NCBI RefSeq assembly: GCF_013376095.1 | Contig: NZ_JAAMFN010000012.1 | Location: forward strand, 1-64,000 | Direction of reading: 5' to 3' | DNA length: 64,000 nucleotides | Source of the DNA: Arthrobacter sp. SDTb3-6 | GTDB taxonomy: Bacteria; Actinomycetota; Actinomycetes; Actinomycetales; Micrococcaceae | In this document: positions 16,753 through 25,683 of the stretch, in pieces | Position numbering within the stretch: position 1 is the first letter of the stretch | Layout of the letters: the number at the start of each line of letters is the position of its first letter | Position numbers and translations under genes: made by a program | The notes under the pieces: generated by a model | Database searches by the model: none | What the model saw: only the letters and a program-made list of their open reading frames with translations | What the model was told of the DNA's origin: nothing

Positions 16753-17790
16753 TTAGTCGCCTTCGGATTTCAATTCGCGGGCCAGCAGCAGCGGCCCGAG
16801 GTCGTCGACAGTCAGTTTACCTTCCAGCACGGCAACCACCGCGTTGGTGATGGGCATGTCAACGCCCACCTTGGCGGCCAGGTCCTTCACGGCGCGGCCG
16901 GACTTGATGCCCTCGGCCGTCTGCGTCATGCGGTTGTTGACCTCATCCAGCGTCAGTCCCTCGCCCAACATGCGCCCGGCCGTGTGGTTGCGGCTCAGCG
17001 ACGACGAACACGTGGCGACGAGGTCGCCGAGCCCGGCCAGCCCGGCCAGCGTCTCCGCCTTCCCGCCGAGTGCCAGCGCCAGCCGCGTGGTTTCCGCCAG
17101 GCCGCGCGTGATGACGGTGGCCTTGGTGTTGTCGCCGACCTTCTTGCCCTCGCAGATGCCCACGCACAGGGCAATCACGTTCTTGACGATCCCGCCAATC
17201 TCCACGCCCACCACATCGTCCACCGTGTACGGGCGGAAGTACGGCGGCGTGCACAGGGCCGCGACCCACTTGGCCGTGTTCTCCTCCGCGCACGCCACCA
17301 CCGAGGCCGTGGGTTCCTGCCGGGCGATCTCCATGGCCAGGTTGGGCCCGGACACCACCACCACCCGGTCCTTGCTGAGGCCCAGTTCCTGTTCGATCAC
17401 CTGGGACATCCGCTGGTCCGTTCCCAGCTCCAGCCCCTTCATCAGGCTCACGACGACGGCGTTCCCCGCCAGGTGCCCGGCCCACCCGCGCAGCTGCTCG
17501 CGCAGGGTTTGGGCGGGGACGGCCAGCACCACGAGCTCCGCGTCCTCGAGGACCTCCCCGACATCCGTGGAGGCGCTGATGTTCCCGGGCAGCTCCGTGG
17601 TGGAAAGGTAGCGGGGGTTGCGGTGCTGGCGGTTGACCTGCTCCACCACCTCCGGCCGGCGCCCCCACAACACTATTTTCCGGTCCGTGCCCTGCGCCGC
17701 ATCGGCCATGACCTTGGCAAACGTGGTTCCCCAACTGCCGGCACCCAACACCGCGATTTTGGCCGGTGCCGTGCCATCCACGTAGCTCAC
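16753..17790 (-). CDS. gpsA: NAD(P)H-dependent glycerol-3-phosphate dehydrogenase
   Basis: GpsA reduces dihydroxyacetone phosphate to sn-glycerol-3-phosphate for phospholipid synthesis in the cytosol. The 345-residue protein has the dinucleotide motif KIAVLGAGSWGTTFA, the VSLMKGLE and SGPNLAMEI blocks, the catalytic lysine region GGIVKNVIALCVGI, and the GLAGLGDLVATCSS-SLSRNH signature. Its GTG start overlaps the plsC stop by 4 nt (GTGA), so the two genes are translationally coupled. It feeds glycerol-3-phosphate to the acyltransferase pathway, which includes the neighbouring plsC. Confidence 0.96.
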   Translation of the reverse strand: MSYVDGTAPAKIAVLGAGSWGTTFAKVMADAAQGTDRKIVLWGRRPEVVEQVNRQHRNPRYLSTTELPGNISASTDVGEVLEDAELVVLAVPAQTLREQLRGWAGHLAGNAVVVSLMKGLELGTDQRMSQVIEQELGLSKDRVVVVSGPNLAMEIARQEPTASVVACAEENTAKWVAALCTPPYFRPYTVDDVVGVEIGGIVKNVIALCVGICEGKKVGDNTKATVITRGLAETTRLALALGGKAETLAGLAGLGDLVATCSSSLSRNHTAGRMLGEGLTLDEVNNRMTQTAEGIKSGRAVKDLAAKVGVDMPITNAVVAVLEGKLTVDDLGPLLLARELKSEGD

Positions 17791-18644
17791 CGGGCGTCCC
17801 CCGTTTCTGTTGTGCCGGCGTCGTTTTGCCCGGGAGCCGTATTTTCGGCCGGCTTGTTTTCGGCGGGCTTCGCCCCGCGCTCAACGAACCGGCCGTGCAT
17901 GGACTGGTGGTGCGCGGCGGGGTCCCACCGCCCGCCCGGGGCCTTTTCGCCGCGCAGGCCCTCCAGGAGGGCGGTGATGTCGGCCATGATGACCTCGGTC
18001 ATGGCTTCCAGCGTGGCCTTGTCGCCTGCCTGGCCGGCGAAGGCGCTGAGGTCGACGGGGTCGCCCACCACCACGCGCGTGTTTTTGCGCGGGAAGATCT
18101 TGAAGCCCTTGGCGTAGCGCGGGAACACTTCCTGGGCGCCCCAGTGCGCCACGGGGATGACCTTGGCGCCGGTGCCCAGGGCCAGCCGGGCAGCCCCGGT
18201 CCGGCCCTTCATCGGCCAGAGGCCGGGGTCGCGGGTGAGGGTGCCCTCGGGGTAGATGATCACGGCACCGCCGTCGGCCAGGACCTGCCTGGCGACGTCG
18301 AGCGACTTCCCGGCGCCCACACCGCTGCGCTCCACCGGGATCTGGCCCGAGCTCCTGAGGAGGGACCCGAGCAGGGGCGTGCGGAACAGCCCGTCCTTGG
18401 CCAGGAAGTGCGGCATGATGTTTTGGCTGTAGAGCATGTGGCCCACCACGATCGGGTCAATCTCCGTGCAGTGGTTGGGCACCACAATGAAGCCTTCACG
18501 GGCGGGCAGCTTCTCCAGCCCGCGCCATTCCTTGCCCGTGAGCCCATTCATGATGGGCAGGGCAATCCCGGCCATGAAGGCAAAAACCAGCCGCATGGAC
18601 CACGACATGTTTTTCGGTTTGAACGGGCGTTTGGTTGTGCCCAT
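17787..18644 (-). CDS. plsC: 1-acyl-sn-glycerol-3-phosphate acyltransferase
   Basis: This 285-residue membrane-associated PlsC-type acyltransferase adds the second acyl chain to lysophosphatidic acid. It has the catalytic HX4D motif in VVPNHCTEIDPIVVGH (near residue 57), the glycerophosphate-binding QIPVERSG, and the block YPEGTLTRD. A hydrophobic N-terminal segment (residues about 18-34) would anchor it. The C-terminal 45 residues are a low-complexity tail (KPAENKPAEN) that is unlikely to be catalytic. It starts 2 nt after murA and overlaps gpsA. Confidence 0.92.
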   Translation of the reverse strand: MGTTKRPFKPKNMSWSMRLVFAFMAGIALPIMNGLTGKEWRGLEKLPAREGFIVVPNHCTEIDPIVVGHMLYSQNIMPHFLAKDGLFRTPLLGSLLRSSGQIPVERSGVGAGKSLDVARQVLADGGAVIIYPEGTLTRDPGLWPMKGRTGAARLALGTGAKVIPVAHWGAQEVFPRYAKGFKIFPRKNTRVVVGDPVDLSAFAGQAGDKATLEAMTEVIMADITALLEGLRGEKAPGGRWDPAAHHQSMHGRFVERGAKPAENKPAENTAPGQNDAGTTETGDAR

Positions 18645-18646
18645 CC

Positions 18647-19984
18647 CTAAACCAGCGCCTGTTTGGCGTCGTGGACGTCAAAGTCGGCGCCGAGCCCGTC
18701 CAGCTTGGCGGTGAAGCGTTCGTAGCCGCGGCTGATGATGTCGATCCCGGTCACCGTGGAGGTGCCCTGGGCTGCGAGCGCCGCGATCATGTGGCTGAAG
18801 CCGCCGCGGAGGTCCGGGATGTCAATGGTGGCGCCCTTGAGCGGGGTGGAGCCGGAGATGACGGCAGAGTGGATGAAGTTCCGCTGGCCAAAGCGGCACG
18901 GCACGCTGCCCAGGCATTCGCGGTGCAGCTGGATGTTCGCGCCCATGCGGGTCAGCGCCTTGGTGAAGCCGAAACGGTTTTCGTACACGGTCTCGTGCAC
19001 GATCGACACGCCCTGGGCCTGCGTCAGCGCCACGACAAGCGGCTGCTGCCAGTCGGTCATGAAGCCGGGGTGCACATTGGTTTCCAGCACCAGCGGCTTC
19101 AGGTCGCCGCCGGGGTGGTAGAAGCGGATGCCGTCGTCCTGGATGTCCATGCCGCCGCCGATCTTGCGGAAGGTGTTCACGAACGTCATCATGTCCCGCT
19201 GCCTGGCGCCCTCGACGTAGATGTCGCCGCCGGTCACCAGCGCGGCCGAGGCCCAGGAGGCCGCCTCGTTGCGGTCCGGCAGGGCGGTGTGGACGTAGCC
19301 GGTGAGTTCCTTCACGCCTTCGATGCGGATGATGCGGTCCGCCTGGACGGCGATGATGGCGCCCATTTTTTGCAGGATGGCGATCAGGTCGATGATCTCC
19401 GGCTCGGTCGCCGCGCCGCTGAGCTCGGTGACGCCCTCGGCCCTCGTGGCGGATAGCAGGACCTGTTCCGTGGCACCCACGCTCGGGTAGGGCAGGGAGA
19501 TCTTGGTGCCCTTCAGCCCGGTGGGGGCCGAAATGAGAATGCCGGTGCCGGTCTTGTCCACCACGGCGCCAAACTTGCGCAGCACATCCAGGTGGTAGTC
19601 GATGGGCCGGTCGCCGATCTTGCAGCCGCCCAGGTCGGGGATGAAGGCGTGGCCGATGGAGTGGATCAGCGGGCCGCAGAGCAGGATCGGGATGCGGGAG
19701 TCCCCGGCGTGGGTGTTGATTTCCGAGCTGGAGGCCTTCTTGGCGTTGGAAGGGTCCATGGTCAGGTCCCCCGTGACCGGATCCTTCACCACGGTGACAC
19801 CGTGAATCTGCAGCAGCGACGTGACAACCTCCACGTCCTTGAGCTCGGGGACGTTGCGGAGCGTGGACGGGGCATTGCCCAGCAACGCCGCCACCATGGC
19901 CTTGGGCACCAGGTTCTTGGCACCGCGCACCTGCACCCGTCCCTTGAGCGGGACACCTCCACGGACCGTCAGAATCCTGCTCAT
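18647..19984 (-). CDS. murA: UDP-N-acetylglucosamine 1-carboxyvinyltransferase
   Basis: MurA transfers enolpyruvate from PEP to UDP-GlcNAc, the first committed step of peptidoglycan synthesis. The 445-residue protein has GAKNLVPKAMVAALL near the N-terminus, the active-site cysteine in DLGGCKIGDRPIDYH (about residue 121, the fosfomycin target), and the C-terminal DLRGGFSHMIAALAA. The cysteine is kept, unlike the Cys-to-Asp form of mycobacteria. The start at 19984 has AAAGGA upstream; an extended frame from 20050 lacks a site. It heads the murA-plsC-gpsA-ddl operon. Confidence 0.96.
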   Translation of the reverse strand: MSRILTVRGGVPLKGRVQVRGAKNLVPKAMVAALLGNAPSTLRNVPELKDVEVVTSLLQIHGVTVVKDPVTGDLTMDPSNAKKASSSEINTHAGDSRIPILLCGPLIHSIGHAFIPDLGGCKIGDRPIDYHLDVLRKFGAVVDKTGTGILISAPTGLKGTKISLPYPSVGATEQVLLSATRAEGVTELSGAATEPEIIDLIAILQKMGAIIAVQADRIIRIEGVKELTGYVHTALPDRNEAASWASAALVTGGDIYVEGARQRDMMTFVNTFRKIGGGMDIQDDGIRFYHPGGDLKPLVLETNVHPGFMTDWQQPLVVALTQAQGVSIVHETVYENRFGFTKALTRMGANIQLHRECLGSVPCRFGQRNFIHSAVISGSTPLKGATIDIPDLRGGFSHMIAALAAQGTSTVTGIDIISRGYERFTAKLDGLGADFDVHDAKQALV

Positions 19985-20135
19985 GAATACACATCCTTTT
20001 GTACCAGTTCGACTCCCCCTCGGCGTTCCCCTTACCGCGGGAAGCCTCAACCAAGCATAGTTTCATCCGGGGGTATGCCGAAACGGCGCCACGGGCGCGT
20101 CCGGAAGGAGCGTCCGGCGTCACACCGTGGGCAGC

Positions 20136-23100
20136 TCAGGGCCCAAGCTCCGCGGTGCCGGGTTCGAACGCTTCCCACATGGCCGCATACAGCCCGTCCT
20201 GCACCATCAGTTCATGGTGCGTGCCGGACTCGGCGATCCGCCCGTGGGCCAGCACCACAATCCTGTCCGCCGCCCGCGCGGTTTGCAGCCGGTGCGCGAT
20301 GACCACGGTGGTGCGGCCGCGTGCCAGCCGGTGCATGGCCGCCGTCACCTTCGCCTCCGTGGCCAGGTCCAGGTTGGAGGTGGCCTCGTCCAGCAGCAGG
20401 ATGGCCGGGTCCACGAGCTCGGCCCGGGCCAGGGCAAGGAGCTGGCGCTGCCCGGCGGACAGCGAGCGCCCGCGCTCGGCCAGCTCGTGCCGGTAGCCGC
20501 CGTCGAGCCCGGCGATGAAATCATGCGCCCCCACGGCCCGGGCAGCGGCCTCCACCGCCTCGTCGCCGGCGCCGGGCCGGCCGTAGGCGATGTTGTCGCG
20601 GACGGTGCCGGTGAACAGGAAGGCCTCCTGTGGCACGTAGCCGAGCCGGTGGCGGTAGCCGGGCAGGTCAAGGCGGCGAAGCGCGGTGCCGTCCACGCGG
20701 ACGTTGCCGGCCTGCGGATCGTAAAAGCGCAGCAGCAGCTTCATCACCGTTGACTTCCCGGCCCCGGTCTCGCCCACCAGGGCCACGGTCTCCCCCGGGG
20801 CGATGTCCAGGTTGAGCCCGCGGATCGCCTCCGGCGGCTTCACCGCATGGGCGTAGTCCGGGCGGAGGTTGCGTGGATCGGCGGGGCCGCGCAGCTCCCG
20901 GACGGCGCGGGGCGGTGCCGCCGGGTAGCTGAAGTGCACGCCCTCGAGGGACAGCGCCCCCGCGATGTCCACGCCCGCCACACCGGCGCCGCGGACCGGC
21001 ACCGGCCCGGGGTCGTTGGGCGTCAGGGTTTCCAGCTTCATCAGTTCGGAGATCCGCAGCACCGACACGCGGGTCTGTTGCCAGGCGTCGAACACCTGCG
21101 AGAGCTGCTGGATGGGCGAGAAGAACATGTTGATGTAGAGCAGGAACGCGATCAGCGCCCCGGTGCTCAACGCCCCGGCCACCACCATGTTCGAGCCCAC
21201 GCCCAGCACAATCGCCTCGGCCACGGCGGAGAGGAAGGCCACGAACGGGAAGTACAGGGCCACGAGCCGCTGCGCCGCCAGCCGGGAGGACAGGTACCGC
21301 TGACCCAGCGCCCGGAAGCGCCTGCCGGTGGCGTCCTCGTGCACGAAGGCCTGGGCTTCGCGCACGCCGGAGAGGCTTTCCTGGAAGTCTGCGTTCACCA
21401 CGGCAATGCGTTCGCGTGACTGGTCGTACAGCCTGCCGGCCCGGCGCCGGAACATCACCGTGGCGATGGCCAGCGGCACCACCACGGCGAACACGCACAG
21501 GGCCAGTTCGGCGTTGAAGAGGACCAGGGCCGTCCCCACCCCGGCAAAGGTCACGAACGCCACCAGCGCCGAGAGCAGCCCGTTCTGGATCAACGACTCA
21601 AACTGGTCCACGTCGGTGGTCATGCGCGTCATGATGCGCCCGGCCATTTCCCGTTCGTAGTAGTCCAGGGACAGGCGCTGCAGCTGCGCCCAGATGCGCA
21701 GCCGGAGCGAGAGCATGACCCGTTGCGCGGTGCGCCCGGTGATGAACGTTTCGCCAATTTCAATGAACAGGTCCGCCAGCGTGGCCACCAGGTAGATGGC
21801 CGACGCCGCGACGAGGACGGCCGCCACGCCCCGGTTGACGCCCTGGTCGATGCCGGTGCGCACCAGGACCGGCCCCACCAGGGAGGCAACGGCGTCGAGC
21901 ACCACCAACAGCAGGCCCAGCAGCAGCGGCCGGCGGAATTCACCCATGAGCCGCCACAGGCTGAACCTGGGATCCGGCCGGGTCTCCCGCGCCAGGTCCG
22001 GCACCGCCGAGTCCTTGACGGGCCGCAGCGCCGCCACCCGCGCCAGCAGTTCCGGCGTGGGTGCCAGGCTCCGCCGCCAGCCCCCACCGCCGCCGCGGCC
22101 CAGCCCGCCGCCCAGGCTTGGGGCGCCGATCGACCGGACCGAGCGCGTCTTCTCCGGGGCCGGGGCCGTGCCCCACGCCGCGGCCGTCACGCCGCGCAGT
22201 TCGGGCACGACGCCGGCCGGGTCGCCCTGCGCTGCCGTCTCGAGTTCGGCCAGGCCTGTCAGCAGCGTGCGGTACAGCGCGCTCGATTCCTGCAGTTCGT
22301 CGTGCGTGCCTGCCGCCGTGATGCGCCCGCCGTCGAACACCACAATGCGGTCGGCCAGGTGCAGCGAGGAGAGCCGGTGCGCCACGAGCAGCACCGTCAT
22401 GCCGCCGGTGGATTCACGCAGCCCGGCGTGGATGGCTTCCTCGGTGCGGGCATCCACGGCGCTGGTGGCGTCGTCGAGGATCAGGATCCGCGGCCCGGCC
22501 AGGAGCGCGCGGGCCAGCGCGATCCGCTGCCGCTGCCCGCCGGAGAGGACCAGGCCGCGCTCGCCCACCATGGTGTCGTAGCCGGCCGGCAGCCCCTCGA
22601 TGAACCCGTGGGCCTGGCAGGTGCGCGCCGCCGCCTCGATCTGCTCGTCGGTCGCGTCGGGGCTGCCATAGGCGATGTTGGCCCGGACCGTGTCGGAGAA
22701 CAGGAAGCTTTCCTCAAAGACCGTGCCGATCCGGCGGCGCAGCGAATGCAGCGTGAGCCCCCGGACGTCCTGCCCGTCCACGAGCACCTGCCCGGAGGCG
22801 GGGTCGTAAAAGCGCGGGACCAGCAGGGTGGCGGTTGATTTTCCGCTGCCGCTGGCACCCACCAGGGCCACCCGCTCACCCGGGGCCACGCTTAAGGTGA
22901 CCCCGTCCAGCACGGGACGGGAGCCGGCGTCGTACGTGAAACGCACATCGCGGAACTCGATGGCGCCGCGGAGGTCCGGGACGGCGCGGGCGTCCGGGGC
23001 GTCGGCAATGCCTGGGCGCAGGTCCAGCAGCTGGAAGATCCGCTCCACGCCGGCACGCGCCTGCTGGCCGATGGTCAACAGGCCCGCGAGCTGGCGGGCG

Positions 23101-24107
23101 GGCGCCATGAGCTGGGCGACGTAGGTGGAAAATGCGAGGAACGTGCCGAGGGTGATCTGCTGGTGCAGGACCATGAAGCCGCCGGCCGCCAGCACGGCCA
23201 CCTGGCCCAGGGACGGGATGGCCTGCAGGAGCGGCTGGTAGCGGGCCTGCAGCCGGGTGGCGCGCATCTGTGAGCCGTACAGGGTGCCGGCGGCGCGCGC
23301 CATGCGGTCGATCTCATGCCGTTCCTGGCCGAACGCCTTGACCACCCGCACGCCGTTGACGGCCTCGTCGACGATTTGCGCGACGTCGCCCTCGCGCTGC
23401 TGCGCATCCCAGGTGGCCGGGAAGATCCGCCAGCGCATGCGGTAGGAGACCACCAGGAGCGCCGGCGCCATGACCAGGCTGATGATGGCCAGCACGGGCG
23501 AGAGGTACAGCATCACGCCCATGGACAGCAGCAACATCAGCAGGTTCCCGCTCATGATGGGCAGGAAGGCAAGCAGGCCCTGGACCAGGGCGGTGTCCGA
23601 GTTGGCGCGGCCCACAAGCTGGCCCGTGGGCATCGTGTCCAGATGCGTGGCGTCCATGGACTGCAGGTGCGCCTGCATGTCATTGCGGAGGTCGTACTGG
23701 ACGTTCAGGGCCACGCGGCCGCCCCGGTAGCGGCGGATGTAGGAAAAGCCGAACGTCGCCGCCGCGAGCCCGATCAGCAGCACCAGCCACGACAGCAGCG
23801 GGGAGCTGCGCGTCAGGATCACATTGTCCACGATCTGCCGGGTGACCAGCGGCACCACCGTCTGGCAGGCGCTGCCGATCACGGCCGCGGAAACCGCCAG
23901 CACCATGTCCAGCTTGTGGCGGAGCAGGTAGCCCCAGAGCCGGCGGATCCAGCCGGGTGAGGTCTTCGGCCGTGGCCGGTTTTGGTCCGGGTTGTGGCCG
24001 CCGTCCGGGTTGTGGCCGTGTTTCGGGTTCCGGCCTGGCGTCGGACTGGCGCCGGCCGGGCGTTCGGCACCGTCTCCGTGCGGGCCCCGGTCCCGTACCT
24101 GGGTCAC
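20136..24107 (-). CDS. Fused heterodimer-type ABC exporter (TMD-NBD-TMD-NBD)
   Basis: This 1,323-residue single-chain ABC exporter carries two six-helix membrane domains and two ATPase domains. NBD1 has Walker A GASGSGKST (about residue 416), LSGGQ (about 521) and a Walker B ending in ILILDDATSAVD, with aspartate where the catalytic glutamate should be. NBD2 has GETGAGKST (about 1112), LSAGQ (about 1216) and the normal ILLLDEATSNLD. So one ATP site is degenerate, as in asymmetric heterodimeric exporters such as TM287/288 and BmrCD. A Gly-rich linker (GGGLGRGGGGGW, near 665) joins the halves. The GTG start overlaps the MarR stop by 4 nt. Multidrug or lipid export under MarR control is the likely job. 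Confidence 0.93.
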   Translation of the reverse strand: MTQVRDRGPHGDGAERPAGASPTPGRNPKHGHNPDGGHNPDQNRPRPKTSPGWIRRLWGYLLRHKLDMVLAVSAAVIGSACQTVVPLVTRQIVDNVILTRSSPLLSWLVLLIGLAAATFGFSYIRRYRGGRVALNVQYDLRNDMQAHLQSMDATHLDTMPTGQLVGRANSDTALVQGLLAFLPIMSGNLLMLLLSMGVMLYLSPVLAIISLVMAPALLVVSYRMRWRIFPATWDAQQREGDVAQIVDEAVNGVRVVKAFGQERHEIDRMARAAGTLYGSQMRATRLQARYQPLLQAIPSLGQVAVLAAGGFMVLHQQITLGTFLAFSTYVAQLMAPARQLAGLLTIGQQARAGVERIFQLLDLRPGIADAPDARAVPDLRGAIEFRDVRFTYDAGSRPVLDGVTLSVAPGERVALVGASGSGKSTATLLVPRFYDPASGQVLVDGQDVRGLTLHSLRRRIGTVFEESFLFSDTVRANIAYGSPDATDEQIEAAARTCQAHGFIEGLPAGYDTMVGERGLVLSGGQRQRIALARALLAGPRILILDDATSAVDARTEEAIHAGLRESTGGMTVLLVAHRLSSLHLADRIVVFDGGRITAAGTHDELQESSALYRTLLTGLAELETAAQGDPAGVVPELRGVTAAAWGTAPAPEKTRSVRSIGAPSLGGGLGRGGGGGWRRSLAPTPELLARVAALRPVKDSAVPDLARETRPDPRFSLWRLMGEFRRPLLLGLLLVVLDAVASLVGPVLVRTGIDQGVNRGVAAVLVAASAIYLVATLADLFIEIGETFITGRTAQRVMLSLRLRIWAQLQRLSLDYYEREMAGRIMTRMTTDVDQFESLIQNGLLSALVAFVTFAGVGTALVLFNAELALCVFAVVVPLAIATVMFRRRAGRLYDQSRERIAVVNADFQESLSGVREAQAFVHEDATGRRFRALGQRYLSSRLAAQRLVALYFPFVAFLSAVAEAIVLGVGSNMVVAGALSTGALIAFLLYINMFFSPIQQLSQVFDAWQQTRVSVLRISELMKLETLTPNDPGPVPVRGAGVAGVDIAGALSLEGVHFSYPAAPPRAVRELRGPADPRNLRPDYAHAVKPPEAIRGLNLDIAPGETVALVGETGAGKSTVMKLLLRFYDPQAGNVRVDGTALRRLDLPGYRHRLGYVPQEAFLFTGTVRDNIAYGRPGAGDEAVEAAARAVGAHDFIAGLDGGYRHELAERGRSLSAGQRQLLALARAELVDPAILLLDEATSNLDLATEAKVTAAMHRLARGRTTVVIAHRLQTARAADRIVVLAHGRIAESGTHHELMVQDGLYAAMWEAFEPGTAELGP

Positions 24108-24652
24108 GGTGCGGCCTTTGCAGCCGGCGCGGGATTTCCGGCGCGCGCGGGGTTTCTTGCCGGCGCGGGCTTTCCGGCAGGGGCCGGCTTTGCGGCAGGC
24201 ACAGCCGTCTTGCGGTGCCCGGCATAAACCCTGCTGACGGCGTCGTTAAGCAGGCCCATGGTGTCGAGGAGCTGTTCGGGGTGGCCGCTCGCGTCGGCAA
24301 TTTCGCGCAGGGCGGCGGCCATGGACCCGTCGGCGCGGGCGAGCGCCGCCCAGCCTTCCCCCGTTAGTTGCAGGGCGGCCGCCCGCTGGTCGCCCGCCAC
24401 GTCGACGCGCACCAGCAGGCCGCGCCCGGCCAGGGCGGCCACGGCGGCACTGACCGCGGGCCGGCCCAGTGCCAGTCGCGCGGCCACCCGGGAGGCAATT
24501 TCCTCGCCTGCGGACAACGCCGCGAGGATGCGGTAGTGCGGCAGGCTCAGCTCCGAGAGCGAGCGCTCCAACAGCCTGGACACCCGCACCACGGCCCGCA
24601 CCGCCGCGACTGCCGCATCGGGGCCACCCTTGATTTCAAGCTCTTCCGCCAT
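24104..24652 (-). CDS. MarR family regulator with low-complexity tail
   Basis: This 182-residue protein has a MarR-type winged helix (residues about 20-110: LPHYRILAALSAGEEIASRVAARLALGRPAVSAAVAAL split across the recognition helix, then the wing with DQRAAALQLTGEG). The last 35 residues are an Ala/Pro/Lys/Arg/Gly tail made of near repeats of KPAPAG and NPARAG, encoded by GC-rich DNA repeats; such a tail is unusual for MarR. The ATG is 6 nt after TACGCT (24664-24659 on the minus strand) and lacks a ribosome site, so a leaderless mRNA is likely. The palindrome GTTCGggcatCGAAC lies just upstream. It is translationally coupled to the exporter and probably represses it. Confidence 0.85.
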   Translation of the reverse strand: MAEELEIKGGPDAAVAAVRAVVRVSRLLERSLSELSLPHYRILAALSAGEEIASRVAARLALGRPAVSAAVAALAGRGLLVRVDVAGDQRAAALQLTGEGWAALARADGSMAAALREIADASGHPEQLLDTMGLLNDAVSRVYAGHRKTAVPAAKPAPAGKPAPARNPARAGNPAPAAKAAP

Positions 24653-24672
24653 CCCTCAAGCGTAGGCACTTT

Positions 24673-24687
24673 GTTCGGGCATCGAAC
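24673..24687. promoter_or_regulatory. Putative MarR operator
   Basis: GTTCGggcatCGAAC is a 15-bp palindrome 8 bp upstream of the putative -10 box TACGCT of the MarR gene, where a bound repressor would block the promoter. Only the symmetry and position support it. Confidence 0.45.
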
Positions 24688-24806
24688 CATTTTTTGGCTG
24701 TGAATTTGCCGGGAACGCCCGGCGGCCGGGACGGTGCCCAAAAGGCGCACCGTGGCCCATCGGCGGGCACTTTCGATGGTTCAGGTAAAGCGGGCCAGGC
24801 AGCTTC

Positions 24807-24871
24807 CAGCCCGCAGGAGCTGCACCGCCGAATCCGGGCGCGGGGCCCAGCCCGCAGGAGTTGCACCGCCG
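24807..24871. repeat. Direct repeat pair in the MarR-leuD intergenic region
   Basis: Two 24-bp copies at 24807-24830 and 24848-24871, core CCCGCAGGAG followed by CTGCACCGCCG or TTGCACCGCCG, differ at one base. They lie in the 420-bp region 24653-25072, which holds no gene I can support. That region also contains the MarR operator candidate and the long palindrome at 24925-24973. Confidence 0.7.
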
Positions 24872-24924
24872 CGGCCGTACTGACAGTGCCCTGGGCAGGT
24901 CCCACTGGGCACCTGGCTCCCGAA

Positions 24925-24973
24925 CGTACACTTCTGGCGGCCAACTCGTGGAGTTGGCCGCCAGAAGTGTACG
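24925..24973. repeat. Perfect 23-bp inverted repeat downstream of leuD
   Basis: The arms 24925-24947 and 24951-24973 are perfectly complementary over 23 bp with a GTG loop; the core is CACTTCTGGCGGCCAACTC. It lies 100 bp beyond the leuD stop in the direction of transcription. There is no T-tract, so it may be an RNA stabiliser, a weak terminator or a repeat element rather than a standard terminator. Confidence 0.85.
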
Positions 24974-25072
24974 GTCGAACGCCGATCCCGCCCGGTGCCG
25001 GCGTCAACCCGCCACGGCTGTCCTGCCGACGGCGTGGAGCCGGCCCGAGCCCGGGTGCTGCGGGGCCGGAAG

Positions 25073-25672
25073 TCAGCTCTTGGCAGGCAGCGTGGTCGGC
25101 TTGAAGGACGGCCGGGTTGCCTCGAAGGCCGTGATGGCCGGTTCGTCGCGCAGTGTCAGGCCGATGTCGTCCAGGCCCTCGAGCAGGCGCCAGCGGGTGT
25201 AGTCGTCGATCTGGAACGGTGCCACAACGGAGCCGGCCGTGACCATCTTGGCCACCAGGTCAACGGTGACTTCGGTGCCCGGGGCATGCTCGAGGACCTT
25301 CCAGATCAGCTCGATGTCGTCCTGGGCCACCTCGGCCGCCACCAGGCCCTGCTTGCCGGAGTTGCCGCGGAAGATGTCGGCAAAGCGGGAGGACAGCACG
25401 GCCTTGAAGCCGTAGTCCTTCAGCGCCCAGACGGCGTGCTCACGGGAGGAACCGGTGCCGAAGTCCGCGCCGGCCACCAGCACGGATCCGGCGTTGAACG
25501 GCTCCTGGTTGAGGATGAACTCCGGGTTCTTGCGCCAGCTGGCGAAAAGCGCGTCCTCGAAGCCCGTGCGGGTGATGCGCTTTAGGTAGACGGCGGGGAT
25601 GATCTGGTCGGTGTCGACGTTGCTCTGGCGCAGCGGAACACCAATGCCGGTGTGGGTGGAGAACTTTTCCAT
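25073..25672 (-). CDS. leuD: 3-isopropylmalate dehydratase small subunit
   Basis: LeuD is the small (swivel-domain) subunit that with LeuC isomerises 2-isopropylmalate to 3-isopropylmalate in leucine synthesis. The 199-residue protein has [16 protein letters not shown] near the N-terminus and the substrate-loop motif [20 protein letters not shown], both diagnostic. Its start has AAGGAG 7 nt upstream, and it lies 11 bp after leuC, so one mRNA is expected. Confidence 0.97.
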   Translation of the reverse strand: MEKFSTHTGIGVPLRQSNVDTDQIIPAVYLKRITRTGFEDALFASWRKNPEFILNQEPFNAGSVLVAGADFGTGSSREHAVWALKDYGFKAVLSSRFADIFRGNSGKQGLVAAEVAQDDIELIWKVLEHAPGTEVTVDLVAKMVTAGSVVAPFQIDDYTRWRLLEGLDDIGLTLRDEPAITAFEATRPSFKPTTLPAKS

Positions 25673-25683
25673 GGATGAGCTCC

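Noticed and set aside
14404-18117. Very long open frame on the + strand (over 1,200 codons) opposite the methyltransferase, ddl, gpsA and plsC genes
   Set aside because: It is antisense to four well-recognised genes, has the Gly/His/Gln/Arg-rich composition of a GC-rich shadow frame, and no domain.
24925-24973. Palindrome considered as a standard Rho-independent terminator of leuCD
   Set aside because: No T-tract follows on either strand, so it is listed as a repeat.
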